The notes under the pieces were generated by a model, which was not told the origin of the DNA, made no database searches, and saw only the letters and a program-made list of their open reading frames with translations. Positions 27,327 to 37,321 of a stretch of 64,000 nt of DNA are shown in pieces (within the stretch, counting starts at the first letter, position 1; each line of letters opens with the position of its first letter). This DNA comes from Leptospira saintgironsiae (GTDB lineage Bacteria; Spirochaetota; Leptospiria; Leptospirales; Leptospiraceae): assembly GCF_002811765.1 (NCBI RefSeq), contig NZ_NPDR01000007.1, positions 62,001 to 126,000 of the forward strand. The letters run 5' to 3'. A program made the position numbers and the translations under genes.

Positions 27327-28070
27327 ATGAGACATAATATAATTGACTTTTTGAAAGAATCCATTCAAAAAAGAACGAGTTGGTGGCTTCTCGCCTTCCT
27401 CTTTCTATTGGCGAGCCCTTTAGGCTGGGGATTTAGGAGAGGGACCCTTCCCCAGGAGTTGAATAAACTCATACTGACAGGACACGAAACTCTTAGAACG
27501 GAAGAAATAGTTCAGATCATGGGAATCCAACCGGGAACCTCTTTCGAAAATTACGACCTCGGCCAAATGGAAAACCGACTTACCTCACATCCCAGAATCA
27601 AATCCGCTCACTTGGAAAAAAAAACGGACGATCAATTGTTAGTGGAGATCACCGAAAGAAAACCAAATTATCTTGTGAATTCGGACGGCCATCTTTTCGA
27701 AATCGATTCCGACCTAAAGATACTTTCCATGGATGATGTTAGAAGCCAAGGACTCACCGTTCTTTCTGGAACATTTCCAAGAGAAAAAGGAGAAGTAGTC
27801 GGCGCTGCATTCAAAGATCTTCACACTTCTGTTGAAAATGCATTTCGTTCTTATCCAGCACTAAAGACTCGTATCTCAGAAGTGTCTCTACATGAAGATG
27901 GAGAAATTTTTGTCTACGCAGACACTCCTCTTTCGGTTCGTGTACAAGTCGGGACCTTATTCCAAACGGAACAGGTCAGAAAGTTATATGCTGTATTAGC
28001 ATATCTTGAAAAAGAAAAAGTCCGTCCCAAACTCGTAGACATACGAGGAGAAGACGCGGTTTACCATTAA
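27327..28070 (+). CDS. ftsQ: Cell division protein FtsQ/DivIB
   Basis: A 247-residue FtsQ-type protein: a short cytoplasmic tail, one membrane helix ([18 protein letters not shown]), a POTRA domain ([52 protein letters not shown]) and the beta domain. Sequence identity in this family is low, so position helps: it lies 4 bases before ftsA and then ftsZ. It links cytoplasmic and periplasmic halves of the divisome. Confidence 0.88.
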   Translation: MRHNIIDFLKESIQKRTSWWLLAFLFLLASPLGWGFRRGTLPQELNKLILTGHETLRTEEIVQIMGIQPGTSFENYDLGQMENRLTSHPRIKSAHLEKKTDDQLLVEITERKPNYLVNSDGHLFEIDSDLKILSMDDVRSQGLTVLSGTFPREKGEVVGAAFKDLHTSVENAFRSYPALKTRISEVSLHEDGEIFVYADTPLSVRVQVGTLFQTEQVRKLYAVLAYLEKEKVRPKLVDIRGEDAVYH

Positions 28071-28074
28071 GAAT

Positions 28075-29301
28075 ATGGAATCTTCTGAAAGAATCATAGT
28101 CTCTCTGGATCTGGGATCAGCACTTACAAAAGTGGTGGTAGGACGTCCTATCTCTGAATACGAAACTGAAATTATCGGAACAGGAATGTTCCCTTCTTCC
28201 GGGATCAAAAACGGTTCTATCATAAACATAGAAGCAACTACTCGCTCCATCATAGAAGCAGTGAGCGAAGCTGAACTGATGTGCGGACAAGAGATCGGTT
28301 ATGTTGTGGTAAACGTGACTGGCAAATCTGTTCGTGCAGATAATTCCAAGGGAGTTGTTGCTATCACGAATAGAGATAGAGTTGTAACCGAACCTGATAT
28401 TGTTAGAGTGATAGAGGCTGCACAAGCAGTTAGAGTTCCAGCTGACCAAGAAATTTTACATGTTCTCTCCAAAGAATTTTCAGTAGATGATCAAACTTCT
28501 ATCAAAGATCCGATCGGAATGACTGGAGTTCGTTTAGAAGCAGAAGTACATATAGTCACAGCTGGTCTAACAGCACTTCATAATTTAGAAAAATGTATTG
28601 AAGCGGCAGGTTTGGCAGAAGAGACAAGGGTTCTCTCTAGTTTAGCTTCTTCCGATGCAGTTTTAACTTCTGGCGAAAAAGATTTAGGCACTGCGGTATT
28701 AGATATTGGGGCAGGGATCTGCGATCTGATCGTTTATGTGGACGGTGGAATTGCTTATTCTTCCGTAATCCCATTCGGCGGATATAATGTTACTTCTGAT
28801 CTTTCTATCGGTTTAAAAACCACAATTGAAACTGCTGAGCTTGTTAAAAAAAGATTCGGTCATTGTTCTTTAGAAGAAATAGATCCAACCGAAACAGTGG
28901 AGATACCACCAATCAGCGGAAGACCAGCGAGAGCAGTTCTAAGAGAAGAACTAGTTCATGTAATCGAACCTCGTATGAGAGAAATTTTCGAAATGGTGGA
29001 TGCAGAACTTATTAAGTCCGGTAAAAAATCATTTCTCGCTGGAGGAGTTATCCTCACAGGTGGAGGAAGCCTTTTAGAAGGAATAGAAAGTTTGGCAGAA
29101 GACGTATTTCGTCTAACGGTAACTCGTGCAAGACCTGCGGGACTTTCCGGACTTTCAGACAGAGTTTCTTCTCCTGAATTTGCTACCGCAGTCGGACTTA
29201 TCAAATACGCCTCCAGATTAGGGGACATGGAAAGAAAATCCCAGGACAGAAGCGAAACCTGGAGCAAAAAAATTCGGAGATGGATAGAGGAAAACCTCTA
29301 A
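28075..29301 (+). CDS. ftsA: Cell division protein FtsA
   Basis: A 408-residue actin-fold ATPase that tethers FtsZ to the membrane. It begins with [17 protein letters not shown] (phosphate 1), contains the SHS2 1C subdomain, [19 protein letters not shown] (phosphate 2) and [15 protein letters not shown] (adenosine motif). The C-terminus, [13 protein letters not shown], is the amphipathic membrane-targeting helix. Length is normal. It lies between ftsQ and ftsZ with minimal gaps. Confidence 0.95.
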   Translation: MESSERIIVSLDLGSALTKVVVGRPISEYETEIIGTGMFPSSGIKNGSIINIEATTRSIIEAVSEAELMCGQEIGYVVVNVTGKSVRADNSKGVVAITNRDRVVTEPDIVRVIEAAQAVRVPADQEILHVLSKEFSVDDQTSIKDPIGMTGVRLEAEVHIVTAGLTALHNLEKCIEAAGLAEETRVLSSLASSDAVLTSGEKDLGTAVLDIGAGICDLIVYVDGGIAYSSVIPFGGYNVTSDLSIGLKTTIETAELVKKRFGHCSLEEIDPTETVEIPPISGRPARAVLREELVHVIEPRMREIFEMVDAELIKSGKKSFLAGGVILTGGGSLLEGIESLAEDVFRLTVTRARPAGLSGLSDRVSSPEFATAVGLIKYASRLGDMERKSQDRSETWSKKIRRWIEENL

Positions 29302-29311
29302 GGGAGTGATC

Positions 29312-30499
29312 ATGTTACGTTTCGAAGAAGAAGAAAAATCAAACCCTGCTATTATTAAAGTTTTAGGAATCGGCGGCGGCGGAATGAACGCAGTTGCAAG
29401 AATGGCGAATTCTAGCCTAAGAGGTGTGGAATACGTTATCATGAATACCGACGAACAGGTATTAAAACGTTCCGAGATCGAAGGTAAAATTGCATTAGGT
29501 TCCAAAACTACAAGAGGAATGGGCGCAGGAGGAGATCCTGAATTAGGTGCAAGAGCAGCAGAAGAAGACAGAGAAAAAATCGTATCTGTGATCCAAGGCG
29601 CGGACATGGTTTTCGTAACCGCTGGGATGGGAGGCGGAACCGGAACTGGTGCAGCACCTATCGTTGCTAAGATCGCAAAAGAACAAAAATGTTTAGTAGT
29701 CGGAGTGGTCACTATTCCTTTTTCTTTCGAAGGAAAAAGAAGAATGGAGCTCGCCAAAAGAGGGATAGAACAACTTCGCTCTTATGTTGATACTTTAATT
29801 TTAGTTAATAATGAATCCATCTTTCAAGTAGTAGAAAGAGATACTCCGATCGACCAAGCATTCAGAGTAATAGATGATATTCTTTTGAACGCAGTGAGAG
29901 GAATCAGTGATATCGTTAATAATCCTGGAATCATCAATGTGGACTTCGCAGATGTAAAAGCGATCATGAGAGATACCGGTGACGCAGTTATGGGAGTCGG
30001 AGAAGGTTACGGAGAAAACAAAGTTTCAGAAGCCGTAAACTTTGCAATCGATAACGCTCTATTAGATTCTCGCTCCATCGCAGGTGCAACTTCTCTTTTG
30101 ATAAATGTTACAGGCGGAACTGATCTTACTATTTCGGATTGGAATGAAGTATCTCAGATCATCACTTCTCAAGTAGATCCTAACGCGAATATCATCATTG
30201 GTTTAACTGAAGATTCAGATCTTGAAAAAAGAATTCGTATCACTGTGATCGCAACTGGTTTTAACAAAAGAGCTGCAGGTATTGGATCTGTTCCTAAATT
30301 ACAAACCCAACCACAAAGAAAAGTAGTTGGACTTCCTGAAATGGAAGAACCTCGTCAAACTTTCAAAACGGAACCGGAAAGGATTAGCAATGACCCGGAA
30401 GCATACAGGACACTCAAATCTAAAAATCCTTCCGGAAACATGAAAGAAGATTATGATATCCCTGCTTTCCTAAGAAGAGGAGAAAAAGGAAGAGGTTAA
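29312..30499 (+). CDS. ftsZ: Cell division protein FtsZ
   Basis: Tubulin-like GTPase that forms the division ring. I choose the ATG at 29312 ([12 protein letters not shown]), preceded by AAGGGAG, over an in-frame GTG six bases earlier. GTP-binding features: [13 protein letters not shown], the tubulin signature [11 protein letters not shown], and [16 protein letters not shown]. The C-terminal peptide [17 protein letters not shown] is the conserved tail that binds FtsA. It ends 1 base before a convergent gene. Confidence 0.96.
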   Translation: MLRFEEEEKSNPAIIKVLGIGGGGMNAVARMANSSLRGVEYVIMNTDEQVLKRSEIEGKIALGSKTTRGMGAGGDPELGARAAEEDREKIVSVIQGADMVFVTAGMGGGTGTGAAPIVAKIAKEQKCLVVGVVTIPFSFEGKRRMELAKRGIEQLRSYVDTLILVNNESIFQVVERDTPIDQAFRVIDDILLNAVRGISDIVNNPGIINVDFADVKAIMRDTGDAVMGVGEGYGENKVSEAVNFAIDNALLDSRSIAGATSLLINVTGGTDLTISDWNEVSQIITSQVDPNANIIIGLTEDSDLEKRIRITVIATGFNKRAAGIGSVPKLQTQPQRKVVGLPEMEEPRQTFKTEPERISNDPEAYRTLKSKNPSGNMKEDYDIPAFLRRGEKGRG

Positions 30500-30500
30500 T

Positions 30501-31574
30501 TTACTTTTCTTCGGTTGCCTCTTCTTGTATCGGAGGAGGCGCCATCAATTCTTTCAACTCTTTGAGATAATCATCTTCTGGACCGCCTAAACGAATTGCC
30601 TCATCGTAAAATTGGATCGCCTTTTGGTAATCACCTTCTGAAAAATAATAAGTAGCTAAATTTGCTTTTGCTGCCCAAGATTTTCCTTTTGCTTTTAAGT
30701 CCGCTTTTTCCCAAGAAATTTTAGCTCTATGAAAATTCGGATTTTCTCCGGTGATCTCTTCGTAACCTTCTAAAAGAAGTGCTTCTACTTCCGGATTTTC
30801 ATCTTCCGTAAATATAGAAATATCTTCTGATTCAACTTTAGGAGAAAGCCTTCTTTGTATTTCAGAAATGGATTCATCCAATGCTGTAGAAAGAGAAGGG
30901 AGCATACTAGGACAACTAATGTCCCCTACTCCATTATATATGATAGAAGGTTTACTAAGAATAGTCTTCATCATTTCTCCGGAATCAACCCGGATCAAAT
31001 TTGCTTCTATAGGAATATAAACTTTTCGGACACCTGTGGGTTTTACGATTGGATCACTTACAAGAGAAGCTGCTGCCCTACTATATTGCCTATTCCTATC
31101 CTTTCCAGCAGCAACTACTTTAAGAACTGCCATTCCGAGGGCAAGATAATCCATTTTAGCTTCTACATAACATTGGGACTCTGGCTGTTTAACCGAAACA
31201 TATAGGACAGCATCTGCATCCAATATTTCTCCGATCTTCTTTCTGTACTTTTGTATCCCTTCCAAAGAAAGATCTTTTTGTTCCAAAACATCAGGTCTGT
31301 CCTTTAGATCCAAAATTTTAAAATAAGAATCGTCTGAAAAACTCTCATAAATTTTTGCTGGGACCATCAATACGAAAGAACGATTACTTTCGTGGCTCCA
31401 TATTTCTGAATTCATCGGTTCCAGAGCGAATGCGACTGTTTTCACTCCATTTAAGAATTGTTTTAAGTCTCGTCCTTCTTTTGTAGGAGGATACATAGGA
31501 TATTCTACGGTTACGGACTGGCAGGTTATAAAAGTCGCAAGTAAGCAGAATAGAAAGACTAACGTGAACCGCAT
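30501..31574 (-). CDS. TPR-containing lipoprotein, hypothetical
   Basis: A 357-residue lipoprotein. The signal peptide ends at TFITC (Cys 18). The body holds a domain with DADAVLYVSVKQPESQCYVEAK and a long segment resembling bacterial secreted GNA1162-like or LpoB-like folds, though I cannot confirm this. The C-terminus has at least one good TPR pair (AKANLATYYFSEGDYQKAIQFYDEAIRLGG) and ends in Glu-rich TEEK. Probable periplasmic scaffold. It is convergent with ftsZ. Confidence 0.65.
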   Translation of the reverse strand: MRFTLVFLFCLLATFITCQSVTVEYPMYPPTKEGRDLKQFLNGVKTVAFALEPMNSEIWSHESNRSFVLMVPAKIYESFSDDSYFKILDLKDRPDVLEQKDLSLEGIQKYRKKIGEILDADAVLYVSVKQPESQCYVEAKMDYLALGMAVLKVVAAGKDRNRQYSRAAASLVSDPIVKPTGVRKVYIPIEANLIRVDSGEMMKTILSKPSIIYNGVGDISCPSMLPSLSTALDESISEIQRRLSPKVESEDISIFTEDENPEVEALLLEGYEEITGENPNFHRAKISWEKADLKAKGKSWAAKANLATYYFSEGDYQKAIQFYDEAIRLGGPEDDYLKELKELMAPPPIQEEATEEK

Positions 31575-31602
31575 ATCGGATCGGACCCTTTCTTGGTAAA
31601 TT

Positions 31603-32733
31603 TTAGATCCCGTTTTTAACGGTTTCTTTTGTAGAATTTGTAGGTAGGAGCTCCAACAAAATCAAATGAGGTCTTGCTCCAAATCGAATTCTTGGCGCCA
31701 CATGACCTTCCGCCCCTAAACCTCTACTAACTATAATATCAGTATTTTCGTAAGCGTTCAATCCCCCAGCAGCAATATGTCGAGGAACCCTGGAAAGAGT
31801 TAAGATTGGACCAAAAAATGGGATCTGGACCTGTCCCCCGTGAGTATGCCCTGCCAAAACAAGGTCCACTTTTTCATTCGGCTGGTGAAGAACAGAATCA
31901 GGATAATGACTGATCAAAATAGAATAAATGTCCTCAGGAATTTCCCTTTTCAAACTCCAAATCAAAGATTTGTTTCTATAATCAGGTAAACCTAATCCCA
32001 TCAAACCAATCTTATTTTTGCCGATCTGGATTACCTTTGATTTACGATCCCAAAGAACTGATCCAGTCTTAGCAGAAAAATCAGTATAACGCAAAATATG
32101 ATCCACATCGCCTGTAACAAAAAAGAATCCATTATTATATTTAAATTCTTTTAGATAAGAAGTTACGATCGGATATAAGCAGGCATGATTCATCACATCT
32201 CCAGTGAATAAGATCAGATCCGGTTGGAAACGATTCGCCTCTTCTCGAACTTCTAAGTGAAGTTTTCTAATATCATCCGTTTGTAGATCAGAGATATGTA
32301 CGATTTTGATAGGAGAAACTATTTTATCAGAACGTATTTGGATATGCTCCACATCCAAATGATTCGGTTCCCAAACTTCAGAATAAAATTTAATACAAAC
32401 CAAGAAGATAGAAATGAATAAGAAAACAATCCTCTTGGAAAATACGAAATGAAGGACGCCAAATAAAGGAAGAGCAATTGTTAAAACTGTCCAAGCAATC
32501 CTAACTCGGATAAAAGAACTTACATCCAGAAATACAGGAACAGTAGCCGCAAGAATCAGATAGATGAGAGTAAGAATTAGAATTCTTTTATAAAAGGAAA
32601 AATCCCATTCCTTTGAGAAGATAGACTTTCGCTTATTTCCTAAAAATACAAAAAGAAATAAAGTAAACGTGATGATTACTATAACATCTATTATGAAATT
32701 AGATCTAGAATATGCATTCAAATAAAAATTCAT
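31603..32733 (-). CDS. Membrane metallophosphoesterase with altered metal motifs
   Basis: From the ATG at 32733, which overlaps the upstream stop as ATGA, the protein has ~376 residues; an earlier ATG at 32760 is possible. Four N-terminal membrane helices precede a calcineurin-like phosphoesterase domain of the YkuE type. Motifs in order are HISDLQTD, FTGDVMN, VTGDVDH, ISHYPD and AGHTHGGQ. In the usual family the first is DxH and the third is GNHD/E; here the His is Gln and the Asn-His is Asp-Val. The last two are canonical. It may use one metal, have a changed activity, or bind without catalysis. A membrane-lipid substrate such as UDP-diacylglucosamine is a guess only. Confidence 0.75.
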   Translation of the reverse strand: MNFYLNAYSRSNFIIDVIVIITFTLFLFVFLGNKRKSIFSKEWDFSFYKRILILTLIYLILAATVPVFLDVSSFIRVRIAWTVLTIALPLFGVLHFVFSKRIVFLFISIFLVCIKFYSEVWEPNHLDVEHIQIRSDKIVSPIKIVHISDLQTDDIRKLHLEVREEANRFQPDLILFTGDVMNHACLYPIVTSYLKEFKYNNGFFFVTGDVDHILRYTDFSAKTGSVLWDRKSKVIQIGKNKIGLMGLGLPDYRNKSLIWSLKREIPEDIYSILISHYPDSVLHQPNEKVDLVLAGHTHGGQVQIPFFGPILTLSRVPRHIAAGGLNAYENTDIIVSRGLGAEGHVAPRIRFGARPHLILLELLPTNSTKETVKNGI

Positions 32734-33566
32734 GTTTGGATCTTCTTCTTTCCATTCCAAAATTCTGCAGCTATTGCGCTAATTAAATACATTACTGTCC
32801 CATACATGAGAACAGTAAGTAATGTTTCACTTTGTTTAAGATGAAGTTCTGCAAGAAGTAGAGCCAAAGATAAACTTCTGATCCCAGAAACCATAGACAA
32901 AGAAGCTCTAACTTCTTGTGTTGAATTAAACAAAAAGATCCCAGGAAGAAGAGAAAATACTACCGCTACAGCTGCACCGATCCAAGCAATCCAACCTAAA
33001 CTCAGTGCATATTCTCCATATTGAAAGATCAGAAGTAAGATAGATAACACCAAACAGAATGTGCTGAATTTCTCTACCCAAGGAGCTACCGGATCAAAAA
33101 ATTTAGGGAAGAAGTATTTGCTCAGAAGTCCGAGAAGTAAAGGTAGACCTTGTAAAAATGTTCCGATCAAAAAAAGTTTTAGAAAAAGATCAAAATTAAA
33201 TCCTGAACCACCTTGGTAGATTGAAAATATCAAAGGAGTGAGAATGGTATTCGCGCCATTCAATAATGCGATCAACATTCCGCCTAATGCTGGATTTCCT
33301 TTTGCTCTTAAGACAAATAATCCTCCGGAAGCTCCTCCCGGAGAAGCAGCACAAAGAAAAATTGCAGCAAACGCAAGTTCAGATACTCCTAAAAGTTTTC
33401 CTGTAAAAAATACGGATAAGGGAAGTATCCCGAAATTCCAAAAGAATGCAAATACTAGAATCGGCACAAATTTGGACCAAGAGCCCAATTCTTTTTTTTC
33501 TATCCTCAATCCCAAACCATACATAGAGGAAAGGGAAAGAAGAATGAGTACGATCCGTATTAACAT
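32730..33566 (-). CDS. BASS-family (bile acid:sodium symporter-like) transporter
   Basis: A 278-residue polytopic membrane protein with about nine helices. AAIFLCAASPGGASGGLFVLRAKGN resembles the first crossover motif of the bile acid:sodium symporter superfamily. VSGIRSLSLALLLAELH matches the second. The substrate in bacteria is usually an organic anion and cannot be read from the sequence. Its stop overlaps the start of the phosphoesterase gene by 4 bases. Confidence 0.75.
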   Translation of the reverse strand: MLIRIVLILLSLSSMYGLGLRIEKKELGSWSKFVPILVFAFFWNFGILPLSVFFTGKLLGVSELAFAAIFLCAASPGGASGGLFVLRAKGNPALGGMLIALLNGANTILTPLIFSIYQGGSGFNFDLFLKLFLIGTFLQGLPLLLGLLSKYFFPKFFDPVAPWVEKFSTFCLVLSILLLIFQYGEYALSLGWIAWIGAAVAVVFSLLPGIFLFNSTQEVRASLSMVSGIRSLSLALLLAELHLKQSETLLTVLMYGTVMYLISAIAAEFWNGKKKIQT

Positions 33567-33575
33567 TTTCTAATT

Positions 33576-34100
33576 TTAAGAAAGACTTTTCTTAAGGAAA
33601 CTTCTCTCTTTGATCGTTTGAGAAATGAAACTAGAGATCGCAAAGAAAAATGCAAATCCAAGGAAAAAATAAGGCGCAATCGAAACTTGCTCTTGAGGAA
33701 TATTATTCTGCACTAACATTCCATAAAATGCTACAACAAACAATGTGGCAGGAACAGTTAGCACTGAACCTAAATTAATGAATAATTTATACCGAATGGA
33801 CCCATTCTCTTCCTTCTTAGCATAACCAAAAGACCATAACCAGTTTCTATGTTTTGCCAATTGAGAAGCGTTTTGGAAAAGAAGTTTGTCTCCTTCTTTT
33901 TGAACGGCATATCCGGCTTTTTCAAATTGAGAAGACACAGAGTTAATATCTGATCTCAATTCTCCGGATAAAATAGCAGGGAAGAAGGAGCCAAAATTTC
34001 TTTTAGAAAAAGTTTCCTTCTGTTTTCGATCCCATAGGGCAATTGTAAATACCAGAATGAATATCAAGATAGGAAGTATATTTAAAATTATAGTCATCAT
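33576..34100 (-). CDS. Three-helix membrane protein, hypothetical
   Basis: A 174-residue protein with one N-terminal membrane helix (ILNILPILIFILVFTIAL), a soluble ~80-residue segment with charged residues (VSSQFEKAGYAVQKEGDKLLFQN), and two C-terminal helices (TVPATLFVVAFYGMLV and FFLGFAFFFAISSFI). The family is not recognised. It lies 8 bases after the methionine aminopeptidase gene and 9 before the transporter gene, so it probably shares their transcript. Confidence 0.6.
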   Translation of the reverse strand: MMTIILNILPILIFILVFTIALWDRKQKETFSKRNFGSFFPAILSGELRSDINSVSSQFEKAGYAVQKEGDKLLFQNASQLAKHRNWLWSFGYAKKEENGSIRYKLFINLGSVLTVPATLFVVAFYGMLVQNNIPQEQVSIAPYFFLGFAFFFAISSFISQTIKERSFLKKSLS

Positions 34101-34108
34101 CTTTGTTT

Positions 34109-34855
34109 TTATGCCGCCGTTAAAATAATCGGTCCACGTTCAGTAACTACTACTGAATGTTCAAACTGAGCAGTAAATGAACCATCAGGAGTTTTTAAAG
34201 TCCATCCATCAGATTGTTCTACAAAGTCTTCGGCTCCAGTCGAAACAAAAGTTTCAACAGCGATGACCTGTCCCGATTTTAGAATTCGTTTATCTCTTGG
34301 TTCATAATAATTACAAATATCGAATGGTTCTTCATGGAGAGATTTTCCTACTCCATGTCCGCATAATGTTCGGATCACTTTAAATCCATTCTTCTTTGCA
34401 GTATTCTCAATTGTTCTTCCGATAGAATTTAGTTTTTCACCAGTCTTCACACCAGAAAGAGCAAGTTTTAATGCTTCAGAAGAAACATCTAAAAGTTTAC
34501 TTAAACCTTTATCATCTTTTCCAACGATAAGAGTAAAACCAGTATCTGCAAAATATCCGTTCAACTCTAAAGAAACATCCAAGTTAAGAAGATCTCCTTC
34601 TTTCAAGATACGATCACTTGGAATTCCATGAGCAATTTCAGTATTCAAACTGATACAAGTATAACCTGGAAATTTATACATGAGTTGAGGAGCACTTCTC
34701 GCCCCGAACTTAGAAAAATAAGAATGCGCGATACGATCCAGCTCTTTGGTGCTAATCCCCGGTTTAGCAGCTTCTCTCATTTTAACCAGGGTCTCGGCAG
34801 TGATCTTGCCAATCCTTTGTAATGCTTCCAGATCTTCTTTATTACGAACCGTCAT
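34109..34855 (-). CDS. map: Methionine aminopeptidase, type I
   Basis: A 248-residue enzyme that removes the initiator methionine. Metal ligands are all visible: two Asp in LNLDVSLELNGYFADTGFT, the His in CGHGVGKSLHEEP, the Glu in IAVETF, and the Glu in FEHSVVVT. The first catalytic His is in TEIAHGIPSD. The usual IEPM around the fourth ligand reads AVETF here, a conservative change. Upstream lies one copy of the TTGTWGGAATTCC-type palindrome (34899-34914). Confidence 0.93.
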   Translation of the reverse strand: MTVRNKEDLEALQRIGKITAETLVKMREAAKPGISTKELDRIAHSYFSKFGARSAPQLMYKFPGYTCISLNTEIAHGIPSDRILKEGDLLNLDVSLELNGYFADTGFTLIVGKDDKGLSKLLDVSSEALKLALSGVKTGEKLNSIGRTIENTAKKNGFKVIRTLCGHGVGKSLHEEPFDICNYYEPRDKRILKSGQVIAVETFVSTGAEDFVEQSDGWTLKTPDGSFTAQFEHSVVVTERGPIILTAA

Positions 34856-34898
34856 AAATATTAGTTCTACAGAAAGAAATTAGGTGGCAAACGATAAA

Positions 34899-34914
34899 TG
34901 TAGGAATTCCAACA
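34899..34914. repeat. Short dispersed palindrome, copy 1
   Basis: TGTAGGAATTCCAACA, about 45 bases before the map start codon, near-perfect palindrome. Similar elements at 40991, 41139 and 43142. Confidence 0.45.
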
Positions 34915-34928
34915 AGAACCGAAAGAAT

Positions 34929-35561
34929 CTAAAGTTTCTGTTTTACTTCCCGGAAAGTATAAAGAAGTTCAGAAGCAATCTGATCGCAGGTTTGCAAATA
35001 TTTTTCCAAAGGATTTTCGGAACCATCTGCTGATTTAGGATCTTCGAAAGGAAGTGAGATCCTTGCTTCTGCTCCTGGAACATAAGGACAGGATTCATCT
35101 GCTTGTGAACATACTAAGACCGCAATGAATTCAGAAGCAGGATTCGGAGCGTCTTGGAATTTTTTAGAATATGCGATCAAAGGAGGAGTTCCATCCGCCC
35201 ACCAAATTGAATATTTAGGATTACGAGGAGGTCCTTGGTTCTCAAAACGAAATCCACAATTCTCTAAAGCCTTCTCCGCATTTGGATGTAATTCAGTGAT
35301 ACTTGTTCCACCTGAAAAAGATTTAACTCCAGGAAAATCAAAATAGTGAGGAATACATGCTGCGAATGCCTGAGCGATCTGGCTCCTTCTCGAATTATGA
35401 GTACATATAAAAACTAAATTCGCTTTTTGTTTGGTCTCAAAAGATTGAAGAATAAAATCCGCCAAAGAAGAAAGCACTGCCTTTCTTTCCTTAGAGATCT
35501 TATCGATCAAAGAAAGTTTCGTATCCAAATATGTTTTTAAAGGTTGGAATAAAGGAGACAT
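34929..35561 (-). CDS. Low-molecular-weight phosphatase / arsenate reductase-like protein
   Basis: A 210-residue LMW-PTP fold protein with the P-loop C53-THNSR-R59-S, matching CX5RS, in VFICTHNSRRSQIAQAF. VLVCSQADESCPYVPGAEARISLPFEDP supplies the late Asp-Pro acid and extra cysteines typical of ArsC-type proteins. It could reduce arsenate or dephosphorylate a protein. No other ars gene is beside it, so the role is unproven. Confidence 0.75.
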   Translation of the reverse strand: MSPLFQPLKTYLDTKLSLIDKISKERKAVLSSLADFILQSFETKQKANLVFICTHNSRRSQIAQAFAACIPHYFDFPGVKSFSGGTSITELHPNAEKALENCGFRFENQGPPRNPKYSIWWADGTPPLIAYSKKFQDAPNPASEFIAVLVCSQADESCPYVPGAEARISLPFEDPKSADGSENPLEKYLQTCDQIASELLYTFREVKQKL

Positions 35562-35676
35562 CCCGAAAACTTTAAGTTCCTTATTCTATGGAGCAAGCTA
35601 GATTTTTCGGATTTCGAAAGGCTTTGACAAATTTCAGATTCTCAAGGATCTATTGCGAAATCGAAATGGAAACTAA

Positions 35677-36492
35677 ATGAAAGCGAATAACACTTCAAAA
35701 ACAGTTTTGATCACCGGAGGATCTTCCGGAATAGGCAAAGAACTTTCTATCTTATTATATAAACAAGGTTATAACGTACTAGTAGTCAGTGTTTCCAAAG
35801 AAGAATTCAAACTTCTTCATAAAGAATGTAAAGAGATCAACTCATCTGGAAAATTAGAAACCTTAGAAGCAGATCTAACTCAAACGGAAAGTATCTCTAA
35901 AATTTTGAAATGGATCACCAAACTAAATTTGGATATAGATGTTTTAGTCAATAATGCAGGATTCGGGCTTTGGGGAAAATCATGGGAACTTTCTCCAGAA
36001 AAAGTGGACTCTATGCTTTTACTGAATATAAATGCAGTCACCAGACTCTCTAATGAAATTTCAAAAAGAATGATAGAACGTAAGAATGGTTTTATATTGA
36101 ATGTTGCATCCACTGCTTCTTTGCAGCCTCTCTCCTATATGGCAGCCTATGCGGCAAGTAAGGCGTACGTAGTTAGTTTTTCAGAAGCACTTGCGGCGGA
36201 ACTTGCTCCTTACGGAGTCAAACTTGGGATCTTATATCCAGGAACAACTAAGACAAATTTTCTTTCAGTCGCAGGAATTCACAAAGAAAACAAAAAAGGT
36301 GGTTTAGGAAATCTTGCTTATTCTATCGCAATGGATCCAAAAGATGTGGCCAAGGTTGCATTCAAAACAATCCAAAACGAGACAAAAAGATCAATCCCAG
36401 GATTTATGAATAAGGCACATTATTATTCTACTAGAATATTTCCTACTTGGATCGTAAAAAGAATAGCAGATCAGATCTTTAGAAAAGAATAA
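35677..36492 (+). CDS. Short-chain dehydrogenase
   Basis: A 271-residue classical SDR. The Rossmann motif is TGGSSGIGKE, followed by NNAGFGLWG, the catalytic Ser in VASTASLQP, and YAASK for Tyr and Lys. The C-terminal part (NKAHYYSTRIFPTWIVKRIADQI) fits the DltE/YqjQ-like subgroup with a membrane-associating tail. Substrate unknown. It stands alone on the plus strand and ends 1 base before a convergent amidohydrolase gene. Confidence 0.8.
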   Translation: MKANNTSKTVLITGGSSGIGKELSILLYKQGYNVLVVSVSKEEFKLLHKECKEINSSGKLETLEADLTQTESISKILKWITKLNLDIDVLVNNAGFGLWGKSWELSPEKVDSMLLLNINAVTRLSNEISKRMIERKNGFILNVASTASLQPLSYMAAYAASKAYVVSFSEALAAELAPYGVKLGILYPGTTKTNFLSVAGIHKENKKGGLGNLAYSIAMDPKDVAKVAFKTIQNETKRSIPGFMNKAHYYSTRIFPTWIVKRIADQIFRKE

Positions 36493-36493
36493 T

Positions 36494-37252
36494 TTATACT
36501 TTTACATTTACTCCGTAAAACTCAAGAGCATTCGAATATAATACTTTTTGCAATAACTCACCTTCGAATGTTTCCGTAACTAAATGTAAATCCTCCTCAG
36601 TGAAAGGAGCAGGAGAACGAGTAGAAGGAAGATCAGTCCCGAACATTAAAGCATCCGGATTGATCTCCGCAATTTCTACCAAAGCAGATCGTATATCTAT
36701 ATTGGTCCTGCCAAACCCAGTCGCTTTTACTCTTACTCCTTTTTCTACCAATCTTAGAATGGTAGAAAATCCTTCTTTAGATAATCCCAAGTGATCGATG
36801 GAAACTTTAGGTAAAGACAGAAGCACTTCTTCCAAAAATTCGTCTATCTCTTTGGCATCTATGTACAATTCCACATGCCAACCTGCAAGATCATAAACCT
36901 TGGCTCCCATTTCTTTGATCTTAGAAATTTCCTCAGAGCCTCCCCTTCTTACATTAAATCGAACTGCTCTTACTCCTGCCTTATGAAGGGATAAAATTTC
37001 GGAATCTTTGGTATTTGCAGGAAGTTGGGTAACACCTACATAATTTTTTCCTAATACAGAAAGTGTATCCAACAAGTAAGTTTGATCGAATGCTTGGAAA
37101 GAGCCGGAAACAACAGCTCCTCCTTTGATCCTAAGCCAATCCGCCTGCTTATTATAGTCCGAGACCGTAAAAGGCTCCGGCAAAAAGCCATGATTGGGCA
37201 CCAAAGGAAATCTTGGATCTATGATATGGAAATGTGAGTCGAAGATCCGCAT
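36494..37252 (-). CDS. Amidohydrolase-family TIM-barrel hydrolase
   Basis: A 252-residue hydrolase of the COG3618-like group (2-pyrone-4,6-dicarboxylate lactonase relatives). It starts FDSHFHIIDPRFPL with the HxH metal pair. VSIDHLGLSK supplies the next His, and MFGTDLPSTR the conserved Asp. It would hydrolyse a lactone or cyclic amide. Length is slightly short of typical members (~270-290). No pathway neighbours point to a substrate. Confidence 0.75.
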   Translation of the reverse strand: MRIFDSHFHIIDPRFPLVPNHGFLPEPFTVSDYNKQADWLRIKGGAVVSGSFQAFDQTYLLDTLSVLGKNYVGVTQLPANTKDSEILSLHKAGVRAVRFNVRRGGSEEISKIKEMGAKVYDLAGWHVELYIDAKEIDEFLEEVLLSLPKVSIDHLGLSKEGFSTILRLVEKGVRVKATGFGRTNIDIRSALVEIAEINPDALMFGTDLPSTRSPAPFTEEDLHLVTETFEGELLQKVLYSNALEFYGVNVKV

Positions 37253-37321
37253 CTTCGTAGTATAACATTTACGGAATATGAGTCAAGAGATTGTGAATAG
37301 GAAATTTATTTCCGTAAATGT

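Noticed and set aside
29218..29757. 179-codon minus-strand frame over ftsZ
   Set aside because: Antisense to the conserved GTP-binding part of ftsZ; Pro/Ile-rich shadow composition.
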